Assembly (NCBI RefSeq): GCF_030161415.1
Contig: NZ_BSSU01000008.1
Coordinates: forward strand, 1 to 64,000
Source: Thalassotalea eurytherma
Lineage (GTDB): Bacteria > Pseudomonadota > Gammaproteobacteria > Enterobacterales > Alteromonadaceae
Direction of reading: 5' to 3'
Length of the DNA stretch: 64,000 nucleotides
Position 1 is the stretch's first letter. Each line of letters opens with the position of its first letter. Positions 45,478 through 54,895 of this stretch are shown here, piece after piece. The position numbers and the translations under genes were made by a program. Below the pieces are notes generated by a model. It ran no database searches. It had not been told where the DNA came from and worked only from the letters and a program-made list of their open reading frames with translations.

Positions 45478-46485
45478 CTACTTAAAGATTGTAATTGTTT
45501 TTATGCCAACGTCTGAAACAACAATTAGCTTGCCATGAAAAACGGTACCTGCAATTAACGCCTTACCGTCAGCTTGCGGATGATGTGTAAATGTTTGACC
45601 ATCGTCTTCACTACTAAGTAAAACACCTGAATTACCCAATATATAGAGTAAGTTGGTGTCAGTTAACACGATGGAATTTAGTAATGCCTGTGTTTCAGTG
45701 TCAACAGCTTGCCAAGGTGCACCATTACGTAAACTTCTAAATGCGTTACCTCGCAAACCAACAACTAATAGGTTGCCTTTACGAGTGCGCTCTAGATCGA
45801 AAAACGAACCTTGATAAATTTCATCAAAGGGCTGCCACGATTTACCAAAATCATTGCTCTTCGCAATCAAACCAATTTCACCCACCATATATAGGGTGCG
45901 ACCGTCCATCGTAATACGGTTGAAGTGGGGTAAGATGCTACTTCTTTCGTCTAAATAAGCTTCTTCATCTTCTTGCTTTAGCTCATTTAAATAATCTATA
46001 TCTTCTTGGAAAAGAAATTCTTCGTGAAATTCTTTAATCCATGTGTTGCCGCCATCTTGGGTGCGATAAAACATGCCATATGCACCGATAGCTAAACCAT
46101 TTAACTCATCTTTAAAGACAACATCTAGTAACGGCTTTTCAAGATGAGGAAAAAATTGCTGAATTGACCAAGTAGCACCACCATCAGTGGTTTGTAGAAT
46201 ACTCGCGTCGTGCCCTACTGCCCAACCTTTTTGGCTGTTAATAAAATAAACAGCGGTAAGTGTTGATGTTACCGGTACATTCGCTTGTTGCCAATTTTCA
46301 CCGTCTGTTGATAACAATACATGGCCATATTCGCCAACTGCAACGAGTCGGTCTGCGCCTGCCGTGGTGATATCTAGTAAAAGTGATTTATTTGCAAGAG
46401 GTGCTTGCCATGATGGAGAAGGAGTTTGGTCGGCAACAGCAACAAAACTCAAAAAACTAAATACGAAAGCCCAAAATTGCTTCAT
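45478..46485 (-). CDS. YCF48/BNR-repeat beta-propeller protein
   Basis: 335 residues from ATG 46485 (GAGAG nine bases upstream; a TTG at 46500 is less likely). A signal peptide ends at VAVA. Repeated WAVGHDASILQTTDGGATW, GLAIGAYGMFYRTQDGGNTW, TLYMVGEIGLIAKSNDFGKSW and LLYILGNSGVLLSSEDDGQTF segments are YCF48/BNR blades of a seven-bladed propeller in the periplasm. In plants and cyanobacteria Ycf48 is an assembly factor for photosystem II; here it is more likely a scaffold or partner of the adjacent transporter. A conspicuous acidic insertion (DYLNELKQEDEEAYLDER) breaks the propeller near residue 165. Confidence 0.85.
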   Translation of the reverse strand: MKQFWAFVFSFLSFVAVADQTPSPSWQAPLANKSLLLDITTAGADRLVAVGEYGHVLLSTDGENWQQANVPVTSTLTAVYFINSQKGWAVGHDASILQTTDGGATWSIQQFFPHLEKPLLDVVFKDELNGLAIGAYGMFYRTQDGGNTWIKEFHEEFLFQEDIDYLNELKQEDEEAYLDERSSILPHFNRITMDGRTLYMVGEIGLIAKSNDFGKSWQPFDEIYQGSFFDLERTRKGNLLVVGLRGNAFRSLRNGAPWQAVDTETQALLNSIVLTDTNLLYILGNSGVLLSSEDDGQTFTHHPQADGKALIAGTVFHGKLIVVSDVGIKTITIFK

Positions 46486-46508
46486 CGATAATACTCTCAA
46501 ATTTAAAC

Positions 46509-46537
46509 AAAAAACGGCTGGGTTAGCAGCCGTTTTT
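46509..46537 (-). terminator. intra-operon hairpin terminator between DUF1329 and YCF48 genes
   Basis: AAAACGGCTG (46511-46520) pairs with CAGCCGTTTT (46527-46536), with a six-base U-run on the minus-strand transcript. It lies between DUF1329 and YCF48, both leftward. It would end most transcripts from DUF1302-DUF1329 and let some reach YCF48 and the transporter, unless a second promoter exists. Confidence 0.85.
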
Positions 46538-46617
46538 ACTTAGCGCGATTCACTTAATGGTTTAGCAGTTAAACCCCTAATAGGCAGATGAATACACGCT
46601 ACTTTCTACGACCGTTC

Positions 46618-47982
46618 TTAACGACGACCTTCACGACGTAATGCCGCTGGTGTAAATGATTTTTCTTCTAACTTAGAAGAGAAGTCATACATTTTTGCTT
46701 GGTTGTCTAAACCAATAGCAATGTAACGTCTAGACTGAAGGTCATGGAACACTTCAAGCGTAGACCATTGTGCCGGTAATTCATAATAGTTTAAGCCATG
46801 TGCTACACCAACGCGGTATAACTGATCACGGTTATCATAAATATCGGTTACCGCAATTTGCCAACTATCTTCATCAATAAAGAAAACACGTTTTTTATAG
46901 ATGTGGCGCGTATCTTCTTTTAAGTTAGCTTCAACAACCCACACACGGTGTTTCTCGTAACGCACGTGCTCAGGATTAATGTGACCTGGCTTAACAATGT
47001 CTTTATAACTTAATTCATTGCTGTGTAAACGATAGTCATTGTAAGGAATCAGTAACTCTTGTTTACCTTTCAATGTCCACGTATAACGATCTGGAGCACC
47101 ATTATACATATCGAAATCATCAGTTGTTCTTAAACCATCTGACGCTGTACCCGGTGCATCATAAGCAACGTTTGGTGCACGACGAACACGACGTTGACCT
47201 GTGTTGTATGTCCATGCTTGACGAGGCGTTTTGATTTGGTCCATGGTTTCATGAACAAGTAATGCAGTACCTGCTAAACGCGCAGGCTCAGATACTTTTT
47301 GCTTGAACTTAAACAAGATGTTTGATTCTTGCAATTGCTCTGGCTGAGCGCCTTTTACGTTATAAGGTAAAATTAGTTGCTCATCAAAACCAATGTAAGT
47401 GAAGTCACCGCCTGCAGTTGGTGCAGCTTGACCACCTTGACGAATAACGCTTTCACCACGATAACGTAAAATATGGTTCCAAATCGCTTCTAAACCTGTT
47501 GCTGGAACCGGAAACGGCACACCAACTGCTGCTTGAGTAATACCATTACCACCTTCAATTAACTCAGCACGTGCTGCGTTAGCAACTGATGCATCATAAA
47601 CATGTTGTGGAAACGACGCACTGCGACGCGTTTGGTAAACATTCATTTTGTAGGTGTCAGGGTAAGTTTCAAATAACTTGATTTGACCCGGTGTTAATAA
47701 ATCACGGTATTGTGAAAGGTTTTGTGCGGTTACCGTAAATTCAACTTTATCACCTGCAAATGGGTCAATATGATGTTGACCTGGTGTGTAACCCGCTGGT
47801 GCAGACGTGATACCACCTGTCCACTCAGGAATTGAACCATCAGCATTAGCTCCTTTCTCAGCACCCATTGGTGTTAAGCTAGTGCCAAGTTTCGCTGCTT
47901 CATCAGCAGAAATCTTTGCCATTGCACCAGTTGTCGCTAAAGCACATGATACAGCTAATGACAATAATGTAATTTTTTTCAT
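46618..47982 (-). CDS. DUF1329 periplasmic protein, LolA/LolB-like fold expected
   Basis: 454 residues from ATG 47982, which has AAGG upstream and leaves a signal peptide ending AMA. The mature start KISADEAAKLGTSLTPMGAEKG and the segments IPEWTGGI, QTRRSASFP, GERRVRRAP-like (TGQRRVRRAPNVAYDAPG), WTLKGKQELLIPYN and KHRVWVVEANLKE are DUF1329 hallmarks. The family shares a half-barrel fold with lipoprotein carriers, which suggests shuttling of a hydrophobic ligand across the periplasm; that role is inference. It lies ten bases after DUF1302 and is followed by a terminator hairpin. Confidence 0.9.
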   Translation of the reverse strand: MKKITLLSLAVSCALATTGAMAKISADEAAKLGTSLTPMGAEKGANADGSIPEWTGGITSAPAGYTPGQHHIDPFAGDKVEFTVTAQNLSQYRDLLTPGQIKLFETYPDTYKMNVYQTRRSASFPQHVYDASVANAARAELIEGGNGITQAAVGVPFPVPATGLEAIWNHILRYRGESVIRQGGQAAPTAGGDFTYIGFDEQLILPYNVKGAQPEQLQESNILFKFKQKVSEPARLAGTALLVHETMDQIKTPRQAWTYNTGQRRVRRAPNVAYDAPGTASDGLRTTDDFDMYNGAPDRYTWTLKGKQELLIPYNDYRLHSNELSYKDIVKPGHINPEHVRYEKHRVWVVEANLKEDTRHIYKKRVFFIDEDSWQIAVTDIYDNRDQLYRVGVAHGLNYYELPAQWSTLEVFHDLQSRRYIAIGLDNQAKMYDFSSKLEEKSFTPAALRREGRR

Positions 47983-47992
47983 GTTAAATGCC

Positions 47993-50041
47993 TTAAATTG
48001 AATACTTAATGTTGAAAGATACGTAATCACGATCTTCTAACTTGTTCGTCGTACCTACACCATCAAAGAATGAGTTGTACGTGATATCAGCAGCCCAACG
48101 ACTTTGGTAATCAAATGATAAACCTAAAGAAACAGACTTACGCTTTTCAATGAACAAGAACAATGGATCTGGTGTAATACCATCAACATCATGCGAGAAA
48201 ACAACGCGAGGAGACATGTTCACGCCGGCAAATACGTTAGTGTAGTCTAACTTACCAACTAAACGGTAACCCCAAGCAAACTCAGTAGGGAATGGGTTAG
48301 TTTCAACACCATCTTGTAGGGCTAACTCTAGACCTTCTTTACCTTCAATGCCGCCATTACGAGCAGTACCAGGACCATTTAAACGTAATACGTCTTCATC
48401 TGGCATATCGTTAATGTTGATACCACCAACTTCAAGTAAACCCGTTACTTGGCTAGCACCAAACATTGGACCAAATAGGTGAGTGAACGTCATTTGTGCT
48501 TGAACAGTGTCAGATAAGATATAACCAGGAGCGCGTTCGCCTTGGCCAAATACTGGCATTTGTGAAACGCCATCTAAATCTGGACGTAAACCTGCATTTG
48601 CTAATTGTTGAGGCATCGCAGCAAATAGAAGCTCTACATCATCAATTTGAAGAGGCTCATCTTGACGGAAAGTAATTTCACCAGCTACCGCTGTTGTGCC
48701 AGCAGTTGTGTTGAAACTCATTGCATATAACTGAATGTCTTCTACATAATCAAGCTCAACTTTTGAGAATGAATTTAACATGTAGTAGTTGTCTTCAGTG
48801 ATTTGACCGCCGGCAATCATACCTAAGTCAGCGCCAATAGCTTCAGCTGAAAAATCAGCTGTCACACCAGAAAATACTGGACGACGACTGTGATAATTCA
48901 TGTAGTAAAGGCTTAGCTCTGTATCGTTTAATTCAGGTAAGAACCATGATAAACGTAGACCATATTGACCACCATCATCAGGTTCAACTTCCGCAACGCT
49001 ACCTGGTGCTTTTAACGTTAGTTTTGTCGGATAAGCTAAATACATTTGTGATGCAGTTGCTGTGTCAATAGCGCCAGCACGCATCAGGTCACCCATACCA
49101 TTAAGACTTGCCATTAAGAAGTCTAAATCCATATCTGGGTTACCAGAGAAACCTAATTGAACATTATTGTAGTGACCACCGTCGCCAGCAAAATCGTTGG
49201 TAGAGAAGTAACTGCCTGGCGCAGGAAGAACCGTTTTCTCCCAACGGTATTGGTAGAACGCTTCAACGTTGAAGTTTTCAGTAACACCTAATGACGCCCA
49301 CACGGCACCAAACGGAATGAATGCTTCTTTTAATTCAGCACCTGGTGCACGTAAACGCGCGATATCAACTGGGTTTAGTTCACTAATACCATGAGAGATC
49401 AATGCGCTCTCACCCCAGCTAATTACTTGGTCACCAATTCGCACTGATAACGGCATATCACCTACGTAGAAATCACCGTAAACGAAAGCATCTAATAAAC
49501 GGATATCTTTACATACCTGCTCTTTCGCTTCTTCGTCTCGACATACTTCATTGTTTTGTTGAGAAGTAGGGTTAACCCAAGGGCGCTCACTATCCATCAT
49601 TTCAAAATCGTAGAAATACATACCACGAGCAAAGAAACCAAAATCACCGTAACGGATTTCTAATTCGTGTGTGCCTTTGAAAACAGAAGAAAAAGCTTCA
49701 CCGGCATCGTAATTTAAATTGCCGTTGTCGCCATTATTTGAATAACCACCAGCACCGTTCCAGATGTCAGCGTTAATCGGTGTAGGGTTAGTTGCAGCAT
49801 TATACTGACTAAAATCAAAACCATTGTGCAAGTTGTTAGACTTACCAATGTTGTCATTCCAGTTTCTATTTTCAACACGCCAACTCTGGCCATAACTAAA
49901 TGTTGAATCGAAACTAATATCGAAATCCCCTACTTGGAAATTTGCCGCTAAAGCATTATTCGCTGATAAAGCTAACATAGCTGCTGCTATGCCAACCGCT
50001 ACCGGCTTTTTATAAAACTTTGCGTGAGGGCTATGTTTCAT
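47993..50041 (-). CDS. DUF1302 outer membrane protein
   Basis: 682 residues from ATG 50041, where GGGGAGAG stands upstream; the longer frame has no such site. The signal peptide ends NALA. Blocks such as FDISFDSTFSYGQSWRVENR, FGFFARGMYFYDFEM, DAFVYGDFYVGDMPLSVRIG, GDQVISWGESALISHGISELNP and LRAPGAELKEAFIPFGAVWASLG are the DUF1302 signature. Amphipathic strands and a C terminus of DYVSFNIKYSI indicate a large barrel in the outer membrane. In many marine and soil proteobacteria DUF1302 is next to DUF1329 and an RND transporter. Ligand unknown; hydrophobic is likely. The first gene of the operon. Confidence 0.9.
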   Translation of the reverse strand: MKHSPHAKFYKKPVAVGIAAAMLALSANNALAANFQVGDFDISFDSTFSYGQSWRVENRNWNDNIGKSNNLHNGFDFSQYNAATNPTPINADIWNGAGGYSNNGDNGNLNYDAGEAFSSVFKGTHELEIRYGDFGFFARGMYFYDFEMMDSERPWVNPTSQQNNEVCRDEEAKEQVCKDIRLLDAFVYGDFYVGDMPLSVRIGDQVISWGESALISHGISELNPVDIARLRAPGAELKEAFIPFGAVWASLGVTENFNVEAFYQYRWEKTVLPAPGSYFSTNDFAGDGGHYNNVQLGFSGNPDMDLDFLMASLNGMGDLMRAGAIDTATASQMYLAYPTKLTLKAPGSVAEVEPDDGGQYGLRLSWFLPELNDTELSLYYMNYHSRRPVFSGVTADFSAEAIGADLGMIAGGQITEDNYYMLNSFSKVELDYVEDIQLYAMSFNTTAGTTAVAGEITFRQDEPLQIDDVELLFAAMPQQLANAGLRPDLDGVSQMPVFGQGERAPGYILSDTVQAQMTFTHLFGPMFGASQVTGLLEVGGININDMPDEDVLRLNGPGTARNGGIEGKEGLELALQDGVETNPFPTEFAWGYRLVGKLDYTNVFAGVNMSPRVVFSHDVDGITPDPLFLFIEKRKSVSLGLSFDYQSRWAADITYNSFFDGVGTTNKLEDRDYVSFNIKYSI

Positions 50042-50206
50042 TAATTCTCTCCCCAAATGCGAAACAATTTTTATTTTTTTATTTCCACGAGGTTGTGGAT
50101 GAAACAATAATTACATCATTTGAACTAACTAGCAAGCCTTAAAAACAACTCTAAAGCCCACTATTTACAAAGACTTTAGCAAGAGATCGAACCAGAAAAG
50201 GAAGGC

Positions 50207-50229
50207 TGTTTAAAACACTTGTTTAAAAC
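50207..50229. promoter_or_regulatory. paired TGTTTAAAAC repeats with PsrA-like core
   Basis: TGTTTAAAAC occurs at 50207-50216 and again at 50220-50229. Across the junction is AAAC-ACTT-GTTT (50213-50224), the core spacing of PsrA sites (AAAC-N4-GTTT), although the outer G/C bases are missing. It is about 170 bases upstream of the DUF1302 start. Binding is speculative. Confidence 0.35.
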
Positions 50230-50330
50230 GAAGTTTAGTAAATTTTTAGGATTAGCCTGTGATAACCACTATTCGTGCGTTAACACTTTGTCGAAAAGGA
50301 ATTACAAACCTTTACAATAAGGCGTAAAGA

Positions 50331-50341
50331 TGGTCTGACCA
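50331..50341. promoter_or_regulatory. FadR-like operator core
   Basis: TGGTCTGACCA is a perfect 11-base palindrome matching the core of FadR sites (TGGTC-N-GACCA). It lies in the gap between DUF2835 and DUF1302, about 290 bases upstream of DUF1302 and 22 bases past the DUF2835 stop. It suggests control by acyl-CoA; the distance from the gene is a weakness. The rest of the gap 50042-50363 is AT-rich with no gene. Confidence 0.45.
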
Positions 50342-50363
50342 CTGTTTAAAGCAAAAGCTCTAA

Positions 50364-50585
50364 CTAACGGATTTTTGTTAAAGAAAGAAATTTACCTTGT
50401 TCAGTTTTTAAGCAAAAAAAACCTCTAATGCCTAAGGTATCTATATACTTCCGTAAATGCATCGCAGGAAACTCAACTCGTAGGCCAGTGGTTGTGGTAA
50501 CGACAAGACTTTGCACCTTACCCTGATAGTAAGGCAAAAAGTCTTGTGTCGTCATGTTCAAAGAAAAGTAAAACGTTTGGCTCAT
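50364..50585 (-). CDS. DUF2835 family protein
   Basis: 73 residues: FYFSLNMTTQDFLPYYQGKVQSLVV, TGLRVEFPAMHLRKYIDTLGIRGFF and the ending FLSL. It is a complete DUF2835, a small family that sits beside pepN in Alteromonadales and Vibrionales. Function is unknown. Its start is two bases after the pepN stop, so it is expected to be co-translated. Confidence 0.85.
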   Translation of the reverse strand: MSQTFYFSLNMTTQDFLPYYQGKVQSLVVTTTTGLRVEFPAMHLRKYIDTLGIRGFFCLKTEQGKFLSLTKIR

Positions 50586-50587
50586 CG

Positions 50588-53140
50588 TTAACCTAAAGCA
50601 GCGTTGATTTTCTCAGTTAAGTCTTTTGATAAATTGTCTAAGTTGCTTAACTTTACGAGTTGCGATTGCATCATCGCTTTACGTTTTTCTTCATATTGTT
50701 TGAATGCCAGTAATGGCGTAATTAATCGCGCAGCAACTTGTGGGTTGATGGTATTAAGTGCGATTAATTGAGTTGTTAAAAATTCATATCCTCTGCCCGT
50801 AGCGCAATGAAAATGCTTAGGGTTATTCATTGAAAAGCTGCCAATCAATGAACGAGCCCTATTGGGGTTATTTAAACTAAAATCATCACGTTTAGTTAGC
50901 GCTTCTAAGTTGGCAAAGATGTCATCACCTTGCTGCATGCCTTGCAAAGAAAACCATTTATCCATGACTAACGTGGTATCTAACCATTTATCTTCAAAAT
51001 CTTTCATCAGCGCATCGGTATTTTCGAGACTTTGATTGATGGCTGCCGTCAATGCAGCAAGGTTTTCAGTCATGTTTTGGCCGTTATCATAATGATTCTG
51101 TACTAACTGCTCATTATTTGTATCAAGCACAAGGTAACTTAAACAAGCACTTGCAAGCGCTCTCGTTTGTGGAGTGCGTGTATTGGTTTGCTGACACGCT
51201 TGATAACACCTTGATAAAACGTTTGATAAACCATTGGCTAAGAATAATTTTAACGTTTTTAACGCATGAATAATTTTCTCAGGATCTATTATTTGCTGGT
51301 TATCAGCAATTTCACCAAAACTTGGTAGTGTGAGTTGTTCGGCTTTAAGCGCATCGTCTAAGTCGTTACTCGTTAACATCACTTCAAAGGCAGCAATTAA
51401 CTCGTTTGGTAATATGTAGTCAGGCGTATCAATTAAACGCTCGATATAGCGCATAAACAGTTTTTGGCCAGCATCCCATTGACAAAAGGTGTTTTGAGCG
51501 TTCTGCATGACGGTAATGAGCTCTTCATCACTTTGATCAAAGTTAACTTTTACAGGCGCGCTAAAGTCACCCAAGAATGCGGTAACTGGCTTTTCATCAA
51601 ACATCGAAAAATGCCAAGTTTGCTTCGCTTCGGTTAACTCAAGTAAATGTTCTTGAGAAACGCCACCTGCTAGCAGCTCAACTTTTATCGGAATATGCAA
51701 GGCATGCTTTTCCTGTTGCTGTGCCGTTGGCATATTTTTCTGTTCAACCGTTAGCGCATATTCACCTGTTGTCGGATCAAAGCTTTCATTTACTAACAAT
51801 AAAGGGGTGCCTGATTGTGAATACCAACGCTTAAATATAGAAAGATCTTTGTTTGAAGCATCGGCCATTGCGTTTACAAAGTCATCACAGGTAACCGCCA
51901 TTCCGTCAAAACGTTCAAAATATAAATCAATACCTTTTCTGAAGTTTTCTTTACCTAATAATGTATACATCATTCGAATAACTTCAGAGCCTTTTTCATA
52001 AACCGTCAAGGTGTAGAAATTATTCATTTCCATCACTTTTTCAGGTCGAATCGGATGCGCCATTGGGCTAGCGTCTTCGGCAAATTGATGGGCACGTAGC
52101 ACACGTACATTTTGAATTCTTGTAACAGCAGCACTATGCATATCTGCGCTAAATTGCTGATCACGAAAAACCGTCAACCCTTCTTTTAAACTCAGTTGGA
52201 ACCAATCACGACAGGTAACTCGGTTTCCGGTCCAGTTATGGAAATACTCGTGAGCAATGACGGCTTCAATATTGAAATAGTCCGTATCAGTGGCGGTTGC
52301 TTCATCGGCTAGCACATATTTTGAATTGAAAACATTAAGACCTTTATTTTCCATCGCCCCCATGTTGAAGAAATCAACGGCTACTATCATATAGATATCT
52401 AAGTCGTATGCTAAACCAAAAACCTCTTCATCCCACTTCATCGATTTTTTCAACGACGTCATCGCATGATGTGCTTTTGATAAGTTGCCTTTATCTACAA
52501 AGATTTCTAACGCGACATTTCGTCCTTCTAACGTTGTAAAACTATCCGTTAATAAATCAAAATCACCGGCAACTAACGCAAACAAATAACACGGCTTAGG
52601 AAACGGGTCCTGCCAAGTTACAAAATGTTGACCGTTTTCCAGATCACCACTGTCAATTTTATTACCATTTGATAAAAGCTGAGGAAAACTCTCTTTAGCG
52701 GCGATAACTTTGGTCGTAAATGTTGCCATGACATCTGGGCGATCTAAATAATAGGTAATGCGCCTAAAACCTTCCGCTTCACATTGGGTACAAAAAGCAT
52801 CACCCGACTTAAATAGACCTTCTAGCGCAGTATTGTTTAATGGGTCTATCTGGGTTTCAATAACCACAGTGTTATGCTGCTGAGTTAACGCAAAAACTAG
52901 TTCCGTATCTGACAACTGATAATCGTCTTTTGTTAACGTTGTGCCATTGACCTTGATACTCAATAACGATAAATGCTCACCATTAAGTGTAATGTTTGAT
53001 TGGTCGCTAACCTTCTCAATCGCCATTTCATTAACAACGCGGGTTTTCGTGTCATCAAGATTAAAACAAAGATTAACTGTATCAATGTGAAAATCTGGCG
53101 TTTGGTAGTCAGCTAAATAGCGAGTTGTTGATTGAGTCAT
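50588..53140 (-). CDS. pepN: aminopeptidase N (M1 family)
   Basis: 850 residues, close to the E. coli 870. GAMEN is at 261-265 and the zinc site is HEYFH at 297-301 with Glu320 in LKEGLTVFRD, the same numbering as E. coli PepN. The N-terminal beta-domain holds the substrate Gln/Glu (CTQCEAEGFRRITYYLDRPD), followed by the helical C-terminal domain. It removes N-terminal residues from peptides in the cytoplasm. It is followed by DUF2835 with a two-base gap. Confidence 0.96.
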   Translation of the reverse strand: MTQSTTRYLADYQTPDFHIDTVNLCFNLDDTKTRVVNEMAIEKVSDQSNITLNGEHLSLLSIKVNGTTLTKDDYQLSDTELVFALTQQHNTVVIETQIDPLNNTALEGLFKSGDAFCTQCEAEGFRRITYYLDRPDVMATFTTKVIAAKESFPQLLSNGNKIDSGDLENGQHFVTWQDPFPKPCYLFALVAGDFDLLTDSFTTLEGRNVALEIFVDKGNLSKAHHAMTSLKKSMKWDEEVFGLAYDLDIYMIVAVDFFNMGAMENKGLNVFNSKYVLADEATATDTDYFNIEAVIAHEYFHNWTGNRVTCRDWFQLSLKEGLTVFRDQQFSADMHSAAVTRIQNVRVLRAHQFAEDASPMAHPIRPEKVMEMNNFYTLTVYEKGSEVIRMMYTLLGKENFRKGIDLYFERFDGMAVTCDDFVNAMADASNKDLSIFKRWYSQSGTPLLLVNESFDPTTGEYALTVEQKNMPTAQQQEKHALHIPIKVELLAGGVSQEHLLELTEAKQTWHFSMFDEKPVTAFLGDFSAPVKVNFDQSDEELITVMQNAQNTFCQWDAGQKLFMRYIERLIDTPDYILPNELIAAFEVMLTSNDLDDALKAEQLTLPSFGEIADNQQIIDPEKIIHALKTLKLFLANGLSNVLSRCYQACQQTNTRTPQTRALASACLSYLVLDTNNEQLVQNHYDNGQNMTENLAALTAAINQSLENTDALMKDFEDKWLDTTLVMDKWFSLQGMQQGDDIFANLEALTKRDDFSLNNPNRARSLIGSFSMNNPKHFHCATGRGYEFLTTQLIALNTINPQVAARLITPLLAFKQYEEKRKAMMQSQLVKLSNLDNLSKDLTEKINAALG

Positions 53141-53181
53141 AGCAATAGTCCAAAAACTAAATGTAATAGATGTATATAAAG

Positions 53182-53206
53182 AAAAGCCTGCGATGAACAG
53201 GCTTTT
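53182..53206 (-). terminator. rho-independent terminator after nhaC
   Basis: AAAAGCCTG pairs with CAGGCTTTT around seven bases, between the nhaC stop and the start of pepN, on the minus-strand transcript. Confidence 0.8.
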
Positions 53207-53230
53207 GAATAATTATGTTATTAAATAATT

Positions 53231-54682
53231 TTATACTGGTTTAACTAATTTTTTAATCTTAAACCCAATAAAGCCATAAATCACAGCCAAAATAGGGTTA
53301 ATAATATTAAAGAAACAGTAGAATAAGTAATCTAGCGGGTTAACCATTAGTACGCTGTACATATAGGCACCACAGGTATTCCAAGGGATAAGTGGTGACG
53401 TAATGGTACCTGAATCTTCTAAGGTACGGCTTAATACAACGGGATGTAAACCGCGGCGCTCATATTCTTCTTTATACATGCGACCAGGCATTACAATGGC
53501 CATGTATTGATCGGCTGTTATAAGGTTAGTACTGATACAGGTAGCGACCGTTGAAGCGATCAAGCTGCCCGTAGACTTAGCTGTTTTAAGAATCGCATTA
53601 ACAAAGACCTTTAACATGCCTAAGTGCTCTAGAACGGCGCCAAAACTTAACGCACACATAATTAACCATGTTGTATTAAGCATGCTAGACATGCCACCAC
53701 CACTCAACAAGTCATTTAATTCGCTATTACCGGTTTCAATCGCAACACCATCAAAAAATGCTGTCCAAACAACGCGAAGGTTTGCTTCTGACTGGCTAAA
53801 GCCCTCACCTGCTAATCGAGCAATAAGTTCCGGCTGAAAAATTACCGCCCAAATTGCACCGATAATTGCACCAATAGATACCGCGATAAACGCTGGAGCT
53901 TTGCGAATAGCTAAAACGAGTAACACAACTAATGGAATTAAGTTAAAAATACTTAAGTTAAATTGTGAAGCGAGCTGCTCATTTAAAGAGTCAATCGCTT
54001 GTGTTGATGCTGTCGTTGATTCACTAAAACCTAAGATAGTAAAAATTACTAGTGCAGTTGCAATAGATGGCACTGTTGTCCAAAGCATGTAACGAATGTG
54101 AGCAAATAACTCACTGCCGGCAATCGCTGGTGCTAAGTTGGTTGTTTCTGACAATGGTGACACTTTGTCACCAAAGTATGCGCCTGAGATAACGGCACCA
54201 GCTGTTATTGCTGGTGATAAATCAAGGCCTTGAGAAATACCTAACAAGGCAACACCTATGGTCGCTGCCGTTGTCCAAGAGCTACCAATACTCATCGCTA
54301 CAATGCCACATATAATACATGAGGCAGCATAGAACCAAGATGGGTCTAGTATTTTAAGACCATAATAAATCATGGTTGGTACAGTACCTGAGAGTAACCA
54401 TGTACCGATTAACGCACCTACAGACAGTAAAATTAAAATTGCGCCTAATGATAATGAAATACCATTAACAATCGCCTTTTCTATCTCTGCCCATGAAAAA
54501 CCATTTTTGATACCAATGATAACGGCGATGCCCATTGCAACAAGTAGTGCAATTTGGTTAGGACCATATGATGAGTTATCACCAAACAATGTCACGGCTG
54601 CGGCAAGCATAATAACTAATGCAATCACTGGGATCGCTGAATCAAACATGCTTGGCGTGCGAGGAGTTGAATCTACTGACAT
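53231..54682 (-). CDS. nhaC: Na+/H+ antiporter NhaC family
   Basis: 483 residues with about twelve transmembrane helices. IGSSWTTAATIGVALLGISQGL and GAVISGAYFGDKVSPLSETTNLAPAIAG are signature blocks of NhaC-type transporters (the IT superfamily), and ITADQYMAIVMPGRMYKEEY lies in the second half. It exchanges sodium for protons, which a marine bacterium uses for pH and sodium balance. Some members carry other ions or malate-lactate, so the substrate is not fully fixed. It is transcribed alone; AGGTTTT precedes the start. Confidence 0.9.
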   Translation of the reverse strand: MSVDSTPRTPSMFDSAIPVIALVIMLAAAVTLFGDNSSYGPNQIALLVAMGIAVIIGIKNGFSWAEIEKAIVNGISLSLGAILILLSVGALIGTWLLSGTVPTMIYYGLKILDPSWFYAASCIICGIVAMSIGSSWTTAATIGVALLGISQGLDLSPAITAGAVISGAYFGDKVSPLSETTNLAPAIAGSELFAHIRYMLWTTVPSIATALVIFTILGFSESTTASTQAIDSLNEQLASQFNLSIFNLIPLVVLLVLAIRKAPAFIAVSIGAIIGAIWAVIFQPELIARLAGEGFSQSEANLRVVWTAFFDGVAIETGNSELNDLLSGGGMSSMLNTTWLIMCALSFGAVLEHLGMLKVFVNAILKTAKSTGSLIASTVATCISTNLITADQYMAIVMPGRMYKEEYERRGLHPVVLSRTLEDSGTITSPLIPWNTCGAYMYSVLMVNPLDYLFYCFFNIINPILAVIYGFIGFKIKKLVKPV

Positions 54683-54851
54683 GTGAAATTTAAAACCTGT
54701 AATTATTGTAATAATTTTATTTCGAACTACGTAAAATGCCTTGTGTTGCCTAGAAGTGCAAGCGACATTTTCAATCCATTAACATAGTGAAAAAATAAAT
54801 ATTCTATAAAGCTGCATAGATCATATCATTAAACTGTCACTAGGCTGAAAC

Positions 54852-54878
54852 AAAAAAGCCGCCCTAATGGACGGCTTG
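54852..54878 (-). terminator. rho-independent terminator after prc
   Basis: AAGCCG(C/T)CC arms at 54857-54876 pair around CTAATGG with a following U-run on the minus-strand transcript, just past the prc stop. Confidence 0.88.
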
Positions 54879-54895
54879 ATGGTATTTTGTACAAC

